Shown piece after piece: positions 43,570 through 55,876 of a stretch of 64,000 nt of DNA. This DNA is from Melampsora larici-populina 98AG31. Lineage: Eukaryota; Basidiomycota; Pucciniomycetes; Pucciniales; Melampsoraceae. The stretch's first letter is position 1. The number at the start of each line of letters is the position of its first letter. Below the pieces are notes generated by a model. The model was not told the origin of the DNA. It did no database searches and was given only the letters and a program-made list of their open reading frames with translations. The stretch spans positions 1,673,391 to 1,737,390 of the forward strand of contig NW_006768776.1 of assembly GCF_000204055.1 (NCBI RefSeq), in the 5' to 3' direction. A program made the position numbers and the translations under genes.

Positions 43570-46371
43570 TCACAACGTCCGCACTCGTTTGGTATCTGCG
43601 GTGTTAGTGCGAAAGGGGATGAGTCAAATGTTGACAACAACATTGAGCCATTGTGATAGACTACATACCGGATTGTGGACTACCTCCATCGTTTTCGTCT
43701 TGATGAGTGCAACAAGCATCATTGTCGTAATCGACAGGTCGTTTCTTCGTTTCATTTGGGGAACGAGAAAGATCGGCAGAACTAACTACACCAGAGATGA
43801 AGGGCTGTTTGGCAAGGCTGACAGCTGCAGGGTCATTCGAATTGGAGGTGACAGAATTCAGTAGCGGACTGTTGTCGATGATTGTGTCAAATCGTGCGTC
43901 CGTGATTTCTTCTACGTCATCATCGGAGCCCTCACAGCCCAGAACCGTCCCATTTGATATTAGTTCATCGTCATCAACAGAATGATACTTCGAGGTGACA
44001 GGTTCGGCGGCCTCCTGATTCAAATTGGAGTGTGGTACTGAGAGTTCATCTGGGTGTTCTAGCTTGTCAGCCGGCGTGGCTCCGGTTGTGGGGTTCTTCA
44101 AGGCCTCTTCACTTGCTTCAACCGAGTCCAGTTCTTCACCATCAGCAGTTTTGTCGGTAGGACTGTCGCAGTCAACGGTTTGATCATCTCGCAGATCAGA
44201 CTCAAGGGTGTTCTCGGCTACAAAATGACCTTGCACAACCGGAGTTAAAACTGATTTCGGAAAGTCCTTGACCATCCCATCGAAATGCTGATCTTGGCAT
44301 TCTGCCGAATCAGGCGTGCTATTATCGAGATGTAATGATCGTGCTGAATCACGAAGGGCGGATTGCGATGACGAGGTGCAAGTATCTTTGACGACACAAT
44401 CAGCTTGCACGTGTTTATTCTTATCATCTTCCTCATTGTCATGCTCTGCTACGTTCTATATAACATATAGGGGTAAATGACGAGGACTTTGTGGGTTGCG
44501 GATCAAGTGATGATGAACAATAGCAAACTCACATGATTGCTCGGTATGGAGACATCGATCAACTGAATAGGTTCAGTTGATCCATTTGTTGGTGTCACGG
44601 GTAAATCAGAGCCCACATCACCCTCAGATATCATAGGTGGGTCCAAATGAACAGCTGAGCTACTAGCATCATGTGCCTTACCTACTGTGTCTTCGTCCAC
44701 AGTTAAAACTTCTTCAACACTAGCAAGAGGCCCTTCCGTGATCGTTGCGTCTTCAAGATCAACGTGCTCCGGAGCTTGTTCAGCTTCATAATCTTCGCAA
44801 GAGTCTTCCTCCGTGTCGCCTTGTTCCGCGTCCAAAGGTTCTGTTAAATCTGAGGGGGAAAATTCAATCAATATTGTCATCCGTGACCACGAGCAAGAAA
44901 AATCCTACTTTGCTTCCATACATGTTTGGCCAAGACGTTGAATCGATGGATGAGCCTGGGCTGTTTCTCTAAGCTGACCAAAAGTCGACTGGGGAGGTTG
45001 GCGCCTACATGAAGGCGATCTATATCAAAAAGTGAAAGCTCGCGAGTGTATACATTATCCTGCAATGCAAACCAAGCATGTGAGAATGTGACAAACAGGG
45101 GCAGGATGCAAGGACGTTGGCACTCGAGTGAGGTGGCTTACCTCAGGAATGCGAGCTTCGAGGTCGGGAAAGCTCAATACAAGTTCGCTGTGGTCAGTCT
45201 GAGTAAAATCGGGAAAAATCTGACGAAGAGTCTCAATGAAGTCCCCGAGCGGAGCAAAGTAGATTGCTTGATCCGCCAATTCACCCAATAATAGAGGTTC
45301 TTCGCCTGGACAGGATTCTGGATTGGGGTCGTTCGATGAGTTTGAGGCAGACAAGCGTTGAAATACATTATACTCGCAATCTTCGCACAATAATCTAATG
45401 CAGGGGGCTTGCTTGATCATTTGCTCCTGTGGGTCAAGAGTATTTTCGTCGATGATTTCAAGTACCTCGAACTCCGTTCTGACGTGTTCAAGGAGGTCAA
45501 TTCGAGGTCTTGGATGTAATTCGAGGCTCTCATCAACGGCAGTAATTTCATCAGTGTTCAGTGACTCGATGGGTTCCTCGATAGATGTCTGGACGTCTGT
45601 TGTCAATTGCGGAAGCAGCGGAAGAGAGTCTGGGGGCACTTCGTCTGCTACGGTGACGCTCTGCTCACCGTCCTCGGCCTGGGCCAGTGAGGACAGTGCT
45701 TCAGCAGTAGGCTGAATGATTGAGTGGGCTTCATCTTGGTGAGGCGCAACGTGAGGCTCAGCCTCGGAAGTTGAACCGGTTCCAGATACGACGTCAGATA
45801 GAGAAGCTTGTTCAAAGGTCTCATCAGTCACTGCTGCATTTTGATCGTTGAGAATTGGAGCGGAATCACGCTCGAGTTGCTTGGGTTCATCACTTGCACG
45901 GACAGGCTCCGCTGGTTGTACCAAGGGCACCGAAGTTTGAACTGAAAAGGCTTGTGAGTCGAATGTAGGAAGGTGCACAGGTTCAATCTCGACAGGGTTT
46001 TCAATGCCCATTGAAAGGGATGAGGTGAGATCGGAAGTGGAAGAGGGAGGCAGATTTATAATGTCCCTTCCGTAAGTCGATAAGTTGGAGTCGATAAATG
46101 TGGGGAAGTCGTTGATTGGGAGTTCTGAAGTAATGGGCGCCAATACGTTTATCTTTTGACAAGAGTCAAGTTCGAAAGGAGCCGATGAGTAGTCATCGGT
46201 CATTTCAACTTCTTGAGGATCAGTGGATTGAATAGAAGCCATGAATTGATCACAATCCGATTGAAGTTCACAATCGAATCTATCAGGAGAGACCATATCG
46301 GCGTCAAGGGTATAGTCGAGTTCCATGATGTGATTAGATGACAAAGGATGATCTGGGAGCTCAGCATCCAT
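43570..46371 (-). CDS. 836-aa acidic, probably nuclear protein of unknown family
   Basis: Five exons (46371-45142, 45059-44909, 44849-44533, 44455-43669, 43595-43570) join to exactly 836 codons plus stop. The N-terminal 300 residues and the C-terminal half are acidic, Ser/Glu/Asp-rich and look disordered. Between them (about residues 310-455) is a compact core: IRLLCEDCEYNVFQRL, LLLGELADQAIYFAPLGDFI, ETLRQIFPDF, ELVLSFPDLEARIPEDNVYT, then RELSLFDIDRLHVG and FNVLAKHVWKQ. The core reads like a conserved domain but I cannot name it. The C-terminus has two basic clusters (KKRP ... TKRVRTL), a bipartite nuclear-signal pattern completed by a last exon of only 26 nt. All donors are GTAAG, GTAGG, GTGAG or GTATG. 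Confidence 0.68.
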
Positions 46372-46680
46372 AGTAAGAGTTCAATCAAAGGTGATATAAG
46401 ATAAGTTTGGTTTTTTGGAATCAATGTGAAAAGATTTAAGAGAAATCAATAATCGAGGATGGTCAATGGTCAACAGGGAGGAATGAAGCATCTGATTCTT
46501 ACCCTTTTTCTCCTTTTTCCTTCCGAGTTCCAACCAATCAAATCAACCCTAACTCTATGCACTTAGTACTTCAGCTCGGGTCAAACTTCAATTCGGGTCA
46601 CCCGTGACCCGAATACATACACGTGACTTCTGACTATGTAGCCCATTTCTAAATTCTCACTCGTCTGAAGCAGACTGTGG

Positions 46681-47246
46681 CTAACTTAACTAAGTCCCTC
46701 TCGGACAAACGAGTAGTCGAGAGAGGGACTTATACCTTATACCACATCTTTGGCGGATGAGCCGGAAACATTTGGCTGGGGACTTTTTCAACGCGCCATA
46801 TCTGTGGATCCTGCAAACAAATGTCCTTGGGACCAAAGAAAAGAGCTATGGGCCTGCTTAATCTACACACATGTGTGTAGCCTACATCTAATTTGATTGA
46901 GAACTCACGGAGCAATGCAATTGTGAAGTTTGCAAAAATCACCAAAATCAGACAGAAAGCTGTCCAGCCTGTCAAAAGCTCACACCAAACGCGCTGAAAT
47001 GTTACACAAAAACAATTTTTCAAGTCGGTTTTTAAGGGCTTCCCTGGCGGCAAAGAAGGGATTTGAAAAGATGTGCGTGTGTAGGATGATCAGGTGCAGA
47101 GGATATTTGTTTGTAGGCTATAGAGATATAGAAGATTGAAAAGGTGCCCAGCCAAACTTCTCCGGCTCATACGCCAAAGTTGTGGTATAAGGTATAAGTC
47201 CCTCTCTCGACTACTTGTTCGTCCAAGAGGGACTTAGTTAAGTTAG
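46681..47246. mobile_element. 566-bp MULE-type MITE with 9-bp target duplication
   Basis: Ends CTAACTTAACTAAGTCCCTC and GAGGGACTTAGTTAAGTTAG are inverted. The arms continue for about 80 bp through GGACTTATACCTTATACCAC. AGACTGTGG flanks both sides (46672-46680, 47247-47255). The tip TTAACTAAG-CCCTCTC is shared with the 680-bp element at 23.66 kb, so both belong to one family. Confidence 0.8.
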
Positions 47247-47537
47247 AGACTGTGGTTAGATTTGCCCAATGGTAGTATGTGTGGTGGTATGCGTGTACAT
47301 GACAGCTTCTATGGCTCAAGCTGTCAAAACCAAATCACTAGCTTGATATCCTATGTTATTCTGTTTTCTATTTTGTGCGCGTCCACTATGTAATTTGTCC
47401 AGGCTTTTTACTCACCCCCTCTTGTCTAGTTTAACCTGACCACAAAATGCATTGGTGAATTTAGCTCATCTGTGATTTAGCTTATCATCTCCTGATCTGA
47501 GGAGGTTCCATTTTTCTTAAGTACTCTTTATTACACT

Positions 47538-47820
47538 TCCTCACTAACAACTTAACATCATCCCAAATCATTCTCCAGATCCTATTGCTCCTACCAGAAC
47601 TATCTGACTGATATTCACATATATTGTCTTTGATCTGATCAGGTATGAACTAATCACTGTTGTTATTTTCTATTAGCTTGTTATGTGGTTTTGCTTGAAC
47701 AAATAAAACATCTTTATAAAACATCCTCACTGACAACTCAACACATCCCAAATCATTCTCCAGATCCTATTGCTCCTACAAGATCTATTTGACTGAAATT
47801 TATGTTGTCTTTGATCTTTC
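47538..47820. repeat. About 95-bp direct repeat copies, 186 bp apart
   Basis: Both copies contain CCCAAATCATTCTCCAGATC, CTATTGCTCCTAC and TTGTCTTTGATCT. The first starts near 47538, the second near 47725. From 47260 to 48800 I see no gene; small frames near 48540-48680 look like eroded coding sequence of unknown origin. Confidence 0.65.
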
Positions 47821-48807
47821 AATTACAACACCTTCAAGGCAAAGCTTTGAAGACTTAGACTTCATAGCCATTCTAGTTGATGTATCAGACTGGAATACTT
47901 TTATGCATCCACCACAAATAAAACACTGCCAAGCAATTTGTACATGCTGATTTCTAGACAGATTTTCCTCATCAGGAATTCTTTATTGCCAAGCTAATGA
48001 CATGAGGTGATGCAGTACCTTTCCATAAATATCCAATAGTCTGAATGAGATGCCTCATTTTGAGTCGGATTTCAACTTTCATATGAGTTAATGAAATGTG
48101 ATATTTGAATATTTTTTGAGATGGTAAAATTGAAGTAAAAGGAATTGTCAATTCATTTTCATGAGCCAATGCAAATTTTGCTTGTATGTTGATGGAGGAA
48201 CAAAAAGGATTGCTTTTTGCAGCTGCTTTATTCCTTCATGGAGGTATGAATATTTTTGATTGTATGGTAAGATCCCTAGTTCTCTTGCTTATGCACCTCT
48301 CATGTGCTATGCTAGTCCCAATTTCTCCCTCTCATATCCTCCTTCAACAGATGCTAGTGGCTGCACAGTGGCAATAATTTGGTACCTCCTCACTGTGTTT
48401 GCCTCAAAGTCAGCTATAGTGGAGCTAATATCCCCAGTTGTGCCCCAGGTTTTTGGGAACATAATGTGATACTCCCTATCTACCAACGCTATTATCCAGT
48501 GACCTCTGGAGAAGAAAAAAGATTTTCAACATGGTGGATAGATAACTTGTTGATGAGAGAGGCTGCGAAGTTTTGCGAGGAATATCTTCAGATCAGACGG
48601 GCCTCTGAATCCCATAAGACAGCATCTAATTGTCTTCATTTCACTCATTTGATCAAAGTTACAATCCAATTGAAATAGGATATGGGTGGCATACAAAACA
48701 AGATTCGGACAAAAAAGTTAAGTGTTCTTATGAGGTGCATGTGAAGTGGTATAACAGCGAAGAAAAAAGAGAACAGAATTGCAATTACATATATATCCTC
48801 CTCATAA

Positions 48808-50207
48808 TCATTCAAAGTTGATGGAAATTTGTGATCCAGGCATGTGAACAAAACCCTTCGTTTTCTTCTTTTCAATACGATTCATCCTCGGAAATGGATA
48901 TTCGCCCGCGTTCACCGGAATTGACACTTTTCCCCTTTCATACGATTCCTTTTCGTCAATTCGCCTCGCTTCCGAATCAGTGCTCGGAGTTTCACTAGAA
49001 TTCCACCAACGAACTTTATTGCTAGGAGATCTAGTATTTAGATATTTGAATGAGACAAGTCTTAAATCAAGAGTCATTTCCTTTGGCTTACGATCCCAAA
49101 GCCTTGATCTATATTTTGGGTTTTCACCATGCCACGGACTTCGAGAGGCAAACGAGCGAGCAGGTTTCGATGCGTATGTCTTGCGAACGGTGTGATCTTG
49201 TATCAATGGATATGCTGAATTTTTTGATGGCGCCGAATTATTATCGTGAAGGCTCATCCTCGAGGGTGTTGCCACGTCATCTTCACTGAGCAATTCATCC
49301 AAGCTGATTGAGAGAGTTGAGAGTGAGTCACATGAAACAAGTCGCCAACTTTTTCCGCCATTTCTCTCAGCCGGCAGCGGTGCATTGTTAGACGGCGGCG
49401 TTCGTGGTCGATTCGGGGTTGATGCAAAGTCAAAAAGTGCAAGGCTCATCCGGTCCAGTGGGAGACACATTTCACCGTCATCTTTGATGTCGTCGATAGA
49501 TTGAAGAGGTGATTTGTGAGCGAGCGTGTGAGGCTTTCGAGATAGCCAATACTTCATCATCGACTCTTCACGATAGATGGATACCCGACTTGAACATTCA
49601 TGATTTTGATCTTGAGATAAACCAGGCAGCCGCGAAGCATGTAAACTTTCAAGAAGGGTGAGGCCCTGTACTTCGTCCTCTGGCATCGTGCAACCTGTGC
49701 TCGGTGTCAGCGAAGTTAAGCAGGTTTGGAGGGCTTCTAGAGACATAGGAGTCTGAGTGAAAGGTTTTGGTCCTTTTCGCTCAAGAAAGCGGGTTGGCTG
49801 AACGGCTCGACAGGCTAGGGATGATGATCCAGCAGCATCAGATGAAGCGCGGCGGTGGCTGAATCCACCTTTGATGTACGCTGGAGAGCTGAAGAAGTAA
49901 GCAATGTGAGTTTCTCACTTTCCAGAGCGAAAGGACTGGGGTCATGTATGGGCAGGCAAACTCACCAGTTTAGAGTTGGGGATGAAAGGCTGTGATCAGG
50001 AAGCGAACTCCTCCGAGTCGACACGTTTCCATTGGTAGCTGGTTGCAGGTGGAAGAATTGCGTACTTGATCTACTCTCAATCATGCTGGAGTTGATCTCC
50101 TTTTCTTCAGCTGTTATGGCCCGGCTTTTATGGTTCAGGGATCCGTAGTTGAAAGGGGAGGTTAGTACATATGAAGGAGGTTGCGGAATGAGATCAAGTT
50201 CAAACAC
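48808..50207 (-). CDS. Ser/Arg-rich protein, start unresolved
   Basis: Exons 50207-49966 and 49888-48808 join in frame (441 codons including stop). The first frame starts with GTG after an acceptor-like GATACAG, so a further upstream exon with the true ATG is likely. The product is basic and Ser-rich with repeated kinase-like sites (RRSSLPD, RRASSD), acidic islands (SLDELLSEDDVATP) and no membrane segment. I recognise no domain. Composition suggests a regulated cytoplasmic or nuclear fungal protein. The fragmentary frames at 50214-50689 may contain the missing first exon. Confidence 0.5.
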
Positions 50208-50699
50208 GCTGTATCAAAGCCACTGACATAATCGTTGGCGCGCACAAGTCGCCCAAGTCCAACGGCCACCACCTGGCTGTCCTTTAGAAGATTCAATAAG
50301 TTTGGGTGTATCTTTGAACCACAAACACGCGGCAGGACTCCAATCACAAGTGCAGCCGTCTGGATAAAATAAATGCTGATGTGCTATCGGTGTAATCAGA
50401 CGCTCAGGTCTGAATATAGAAGTGTAATGAAAATGTGGTCTGTCAAAAATGCATGCTAAAAATTGAGTGTAGCCTGAGATAAATAGGCTGGTGTCTGCAT
50501 TGAAAAGATATGCCAAAGTCCGAATAAAGTTTGCTTCAGAACCACCAGCGGATGGACTGGACTTTTAATAGCTAAAGCTATCATCTGTAGTCTAGATAGG
50601 GCTATGCTCGGGCCTCGGCTTCGTATCCCGCAAGTAAGTGTGCCGCATGATTGGGACCCAGGGCACATGAATTGGGCACAGCCGTTCATCGAGGAAGCG

Positions 50700-51160
50700 A
50701 TAGGATTGATGAGATGTGGGTCTTTACTTTTGGATGCTCGGTAAAGCGCGGGGCCAAGAGAAAGAGCGTTATTTACTCAACTGGTCTTGTCGCTTGTGCT
50801 CGGCGAAACGTTTGTGAAAGATAGCTCCGCCTTGACTACGGTGGGGGCTAATTGAGATGAAGCAACCGTGCTCCAATTTATGCTGGATGATCAATTGTGC
50901 CGAGCTCTCCATACATTACTTCGGTATCTGAGGCGCGGAGCAAAGTGGTCAGCCACGTGATGCACCCTGTGTGTGCTCTTAATTGTTACGCCCTTGAACC
51001 TCGAAATGATCACATATGAAATGTATGGCTCATTCATCATTCATTGGGCTGGTGAGTCATGGAAGATAACATGGGTTCAATAGGTGATACATGACCATGC
51101 ATATATGTTTGGAACAAAAGAGGGCAGATTGCAGCTCATCGCATTTTAGACACAAAAAAT
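50700..51160. other. Intergenic region
   Basis: No open frame of note, repeat or family resemblance was seen between the Ser/Arg-rich gene and the hAT element. Confidence 0.4.
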
Positions 51161-51169
51161 ATACGTAGC

Positions 51170-54100
51170 AACGCACAAACCGAACCGCCGGGAAATACGG
51201 GCGACGGTACGGTACGGTACGGTCTAGACACCGTAGGCTACGGTGCGATAGACTACGGTCCGACCGTACCGTAGTGTGGAAAACCCCGAGGAGTATGGGG
51301 GGGGTACCGTACCGCAGTCACAGTTTTCGGAGTGTACACCACCGTAGTTCGGAGTGGGACTACGTTCACTCCGGTATTACTCAGCCTCACCTTTATCAAT
51401 TCCAAGATGGTAAGAAGCCGACACTTCTGTCAACATTCTTCCCGATCGAGATGGTATCATTTCAAACACGCAAGGGATGAAATTAAAGCAAGGGGTAGGA
51501 TACCGCTGGTTCGTAATCATATCTTTTCTTTCTTCCATTTTTTCTCTCTTCCCATATTCTTTCATCGTTTCTATTTCTTCCTCTATCACATATTTTATCG
51601 ACCTTTCCATTCTTTAATTGGCTGATTTGATGTCTTCCAATTTATCTGTCCCTAAGAGCTCTCAGACTCAACCCCCTCAATCTTCCCAGTCTCGTTCTCG
51701 CCGATCAACTCGTGCTAGCCCTCTTCGTCGCGATACCGGTTATGTTCCCACTTCGTCCGACTCGCGTAGGTCATTATATGTACCCAGTGATGCAGATGAA
51801 AACAACTCTTCCGGTGGCGACGAGGATCCAGAACTTGAAGAAGACGTAGTTTCAGAACATCATACCCCAACTCGAGCTCCTGCCCCTCAATCGAAGAAAC
51901 GCCCAGCCCAATTGCATCCCGTCCAACCTTCCCAAGCCAAAAAGGCTCGAAAGACCACAGGCAAAGGTAAAGGTCGGGCCACGGTGACAGTAAGCAATCG
52001 CAAACTCATCGTTGTTCACCTCATCAATATGTTGTTTTTCCTTATTGATCATTAATCATCTGATTTTATCGGCTTCTTCTCAGGACTTTACAGTACCTAA
52101 AGGAATTGATGTCGATCAAGTAAGCCCCAAAGCCGCTCCTACAAAGGCCTTCAGAACCCAAAGCAAACGGGTCACGCACCTGTTGTCGTACTATAAACCA
52201 GAACCGATCCAACTCGCGGATGATGTAAGGGTTTTTCATACTGATCATTAGTTGGAAATAAAGAACTGACTTATTTTCTCAACAGCCAATAGGCGTGCTA
52301 CGTGGATACGAGTGCAAATACTGTCCCGAGACATTTGCACGTGGTTTAGACGGAAACAGCAACTTATACGGCCATCGAGACGGCGACAAGAACCGGGATC
52401 CTTGCAGAGGCCACATCAATGCAATGCAGGAGAAAGACCATGGTCTTCCTCCTACATACCAAGAACGAAACAAGAAAGCTGAAGAGACTGCAACCGAATC
52501 ATCATCGGCTGCCTTGATGAAATCATTTGTCAACCGTCCCCCTTTCAACATCGACATTCTCAATGTCTTACTCGTCATATGGCTTTTGAGACATGCCCTT
52601 CCTTGGGTTCGATTTCAAGACCCAACCCTCCGGGCAGCCTTCCACCTTACCCATCCCAAGGCTGATATCAGGAGCCCAACGTGGGCAGCTACTACCACAA
52701 AGGAGTTATATACTTCATTATATGATCAGCTGATCGTCAATATCAAGGTATGCTTTGTTTATTAAGTTTTCTATTTCATTCGTCTCCTTGCTAAATAGAA
52801 CTTTGTTTGTTTCACTTCAGGATAACCAAGGTAAAATCTGTCTTGTCCACGACGGATGGACAACTAAAGGAAACCGACTAGCTTTCATCGGGGTCACTGC
52901 AACTTGGATCGATTCAAAGTGGAAGTATTGGTCGAGCCATCTTACTTTGAAATTGGCAACCTGGCACCACTGTGGTGCCCTGCTTGCCAGACCGGTTGGG
53001 AAGTTCCTGATTAAACATGGACTTCACAAGAAGGTCTGTTGTATTTCTTTCTTTCTTTCACCTTTTTCTAACTATCTCTGATCTATTATCTTTCTTATTT
53101 TCCCTCTCTGCTCTAGGTCTTGGCACAAACCACGGATTCAGGTTCCAACAACAAGACCATGGCCGACGAACTCGAGAAGATGTTCAAGAACGCCGAGGAT
53201 TCAATTTATTGGGATTCAGCGTCGAACCACGTTCGATGTTACTGCCATAAGCTGGCGCTTGTGGTGAAGCATGGACTCAAGACGATTAATATCTCGGTGG
53301 GTCACGTGAAGCCTACCACTCGACCAGGAGCCACCATCCCATTACCCACCATCATCCTCAACACTGGTGACGACGATGTCAACGTACCCTCATCTTCTGA
53401 TGAGGATGCTGCGGGATTGGTACCCACAGCTCCTGAATGTGAAGAAGATGATTCAGTAGCTGAGGAACCAGAAGCCACGACCGAACTGGTTAAACGGGCT
53501 TTATTAAAGGTCAGTTTCCTACGCAGCCAACTGTCTCAACACTGAAGACTCGATTCAGCTGACTTTTACATCCTACGTTCCAGGTTGATAAGGTTGTATC
53601 GTTGATATGTTCAAGCTCATCAAAGCGACAATGGTTCAACACACGTGCAAAAGCACAAGGGCTGAAAAGTATCATTCATGGATGGGGTGTCCGGTGGAAT
53701 GCAAAGGCCGATAGCCGAAGGCGCGCAGCGGCTGGACATGAGGTTAGTATTTTCCCTCTTCGACTTTTTTCTTCAATATCTCTCTTATGCTTTTCTTCTG
53801 CCTTTACAGATTATAAACGGCATGCTGCACACGGATTCAAAAACGAATCGCTTTTTCCGGGGATTGACCATCTCAGAAGAAGAGTGGAATGCAGTCCGCG
53901 AGGTAAACAAAGTCCTTGAGGTCGGTTTTTTTTATATCTGCGACAGTGACTGTGTATCATCTTGATTGATCTACACTTCAAATAGGTATTTGAGCGGGCC
54001 ACCAAACGGATGGAAGGTGACTTTGCCTCAGGATGCAAAGTTCTTTCCGAATATCGCAAGGTTCAGAATGAATTGAAAGAACTCAAGAAGAACAGCACGT

Positions 54101-55216
54101 ACCCCAGCCTCGACGTCATGATCACGGAAATGCTCAAGTACCTCGAACAATATGCCAATGAAGCTGCTGGAACCGAGGTTGTCCAAATCGCAACCATTCT
54201 TAACCCTCGACATCGGTTGAATTATATCAAAAAATTCAACTCCGACGTTGAAGTTCAAGCTGAAACCTCATTAGATTACATTTTTTCTACTTATTCTGAC
54301 CGCATGCCCAAACCGCGAGCGCCTTCAGTTGAAATCGTTGCGACAAACCCACCTGACGAGAGTGACGATGAAGAAGATAATTTATTTGCAGCTGGACCAC
54401 CAACTGACACTCCTCAGGACTATCAACTCGAACTGAAGCACTATCTGGAGGGAGCCCATCCAATTGGAAAAGGTACCAGTCCTCTTGACTGGTGGGCAGT
54501 AAGTACAGCTTTTACTTTTATCACTGCCATTTTATTTACTTTGTACTGATATCAGTGTGATCTAGGCAAACGAGCAGCACTTCCCAGTCTTGGCCACTAT
54601 GGCCAGGGATTACCTCGCCCTCCCCGCGACTTCGTGCGCGGTGGAGCGCACGTTTTCTTCAGCTGCCGACATTGCCATCTCAAGCCGAGGTTCGATGAAG
54701 CCTTCAACCGTCTCACAGGCTGTCGCTTGCCGAGAATGGTTGAAGAATAAGGCGGTCCCTGATGGTAAATTTCAAGAAGCAGTCACTTACCTCTTGGATC
54801 ATGAGTTGCGTGAAGGAAAAAAGAAGAACAAGGAGGTTTGATCATGTATTACGGTTTATGTTTGATTTTTTCTCATTGTTATGGTTTTTTTTAATTACAA
54901 TGTCTTTCTTTACTTCCATTAATAGTCTCTCCCTCAATATATTAATCAATTACAACTGTTTTGTTGAATATGTCCTTTTTCTATTTTACAATACAAATTT
55001 TTCTGTTTTTGCTTTTTTTGAGCGTAGCCGGCCGTTGACTACGGTCACTCCGGTGGCTGCGGTACGGTCCGCTACGGGCCGACCGTACCGTAGTGACGGG
55101 TTCGAGCTAGTAGTACTATTGACTACACTACGGTTACGGTGAGGTTTGGAAATCAAACCTCATCGTACCGTTGTCGAGGCCGTAGTGCACTTCACTACGG
55201 GCCGGTTTGTGCGTTG
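51170..55216 (+). mobile_element. Apparently complete hAT transposon
   Basis: The left end AACGCACAAACCG and right end CGGTTTGTGCGTT(G) are inverted, flanked by the 8-bp repeat TACGTAGC (51162-51169, 55217-55224). Both subterminal regions are dense in ACGGTACGGT, CTACGGT and CCGTACCGTAG motifs, probable transposase-binding sites. The only gene inside is the nine-exon transposase on the plus strand. No internal insertion or stop was found, so the copy may be autonomous. Confidence 0.82.
51630..54841 (+). CDS. hAT transposase with BED finger and dimerisation domain
   Basis: Nine exons: 51630-51989, 52084-52224, 52286-52747, 52821-53033, 53117-53509, 53584-53742, 53810-53920, 53986-54498, 54566-54841. 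They join to 875 codons plus stop; every exon length is a multiple of three, so all eight introns are phase 0. The N-terminus is Ser/Arg-rich with a basic nuclear-signal stretch (KKARKTTGKGKGR). A BED-type finger has C177, C180 and H197 (YECKYC...LYGH). Catalytic blocks follow: VHDGWTTKGN (D332), TTDSGSNNKTMA (D399), RCYCHKLALVVKHG, then the hAT C-terminal dimerisation domain with ALPATSCAVERTFSSAADI (E811). The product would cut and rejoin DNA in the nucleus. No lesion is seen. One donor is GTCAGT, the others GTAAG/GTATG/GTTAG-like. Confidence 0.85.
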
Positions 55217-55224
55217 TACGTAGC

Positions 55225-55876
55225 AAACAACTTGGAGTCGTAGTAAATACCGTCAGAGCTTGCAGCCAAGGTAGTATTTCTTTCATGATCTTGCCAACTG
55301 ACATGTCTCAAACAGGCCCATTTTTGGTAGCAATGCCATCCACATTTGCACTGAGCCGTCAAAAGCACAGTGAACAGACTGGTTTCAACATGGTGAAAAG
55401 TGAATATGTATGGTTGACTTACAAGTCCCATGTTAAAGACTGTATAGTATGTTGTTGTTTTTCTTCCTTTGTTGGGTTCATGAGGTTATATGCCTTATTG
55501 GTTCCAAGGAGAAATAGACAAATGAGACACATTTGATGATTTATGGGCTTATAATGTTGAACACATCTGGATTTTTACACACAGACAGATCGGGCGAAAC
55601 TATACATAGCTGATCAAATGTTTGACTTACGGCTTCAGTGGACCCAAGATCATCACAAGCGATCGCTGGCGTAAATAAGTTGAAGGTGCAAGAATCGAGG
55701 AGTGGGAACAGTTTGGTTCTTGACATATCGGGTTCTCCCCTCCGTCGGACAGAGCTGATCAAACAACGCGAAACGGTGAGTTGTCACAGCAAGGAAAAGC
55801 AACGAGGCGCATGGTCATCTCAACTGGATGTGTCTGTGACTTACATTAATTTGTGACAATTCGAAGTCTTTCCGCT
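55225..55876. other. Spacer between hAT element and LINE
   Basis: About 650 bp with no recognised gene; two short frames on either strand look like chance. Confidence 0.4.

Noticed and set aside
45398..45715. Plus-strand Ser/Cys-rich frame
   Set aside because: Antisense to the first exon of the 836-aa gene.
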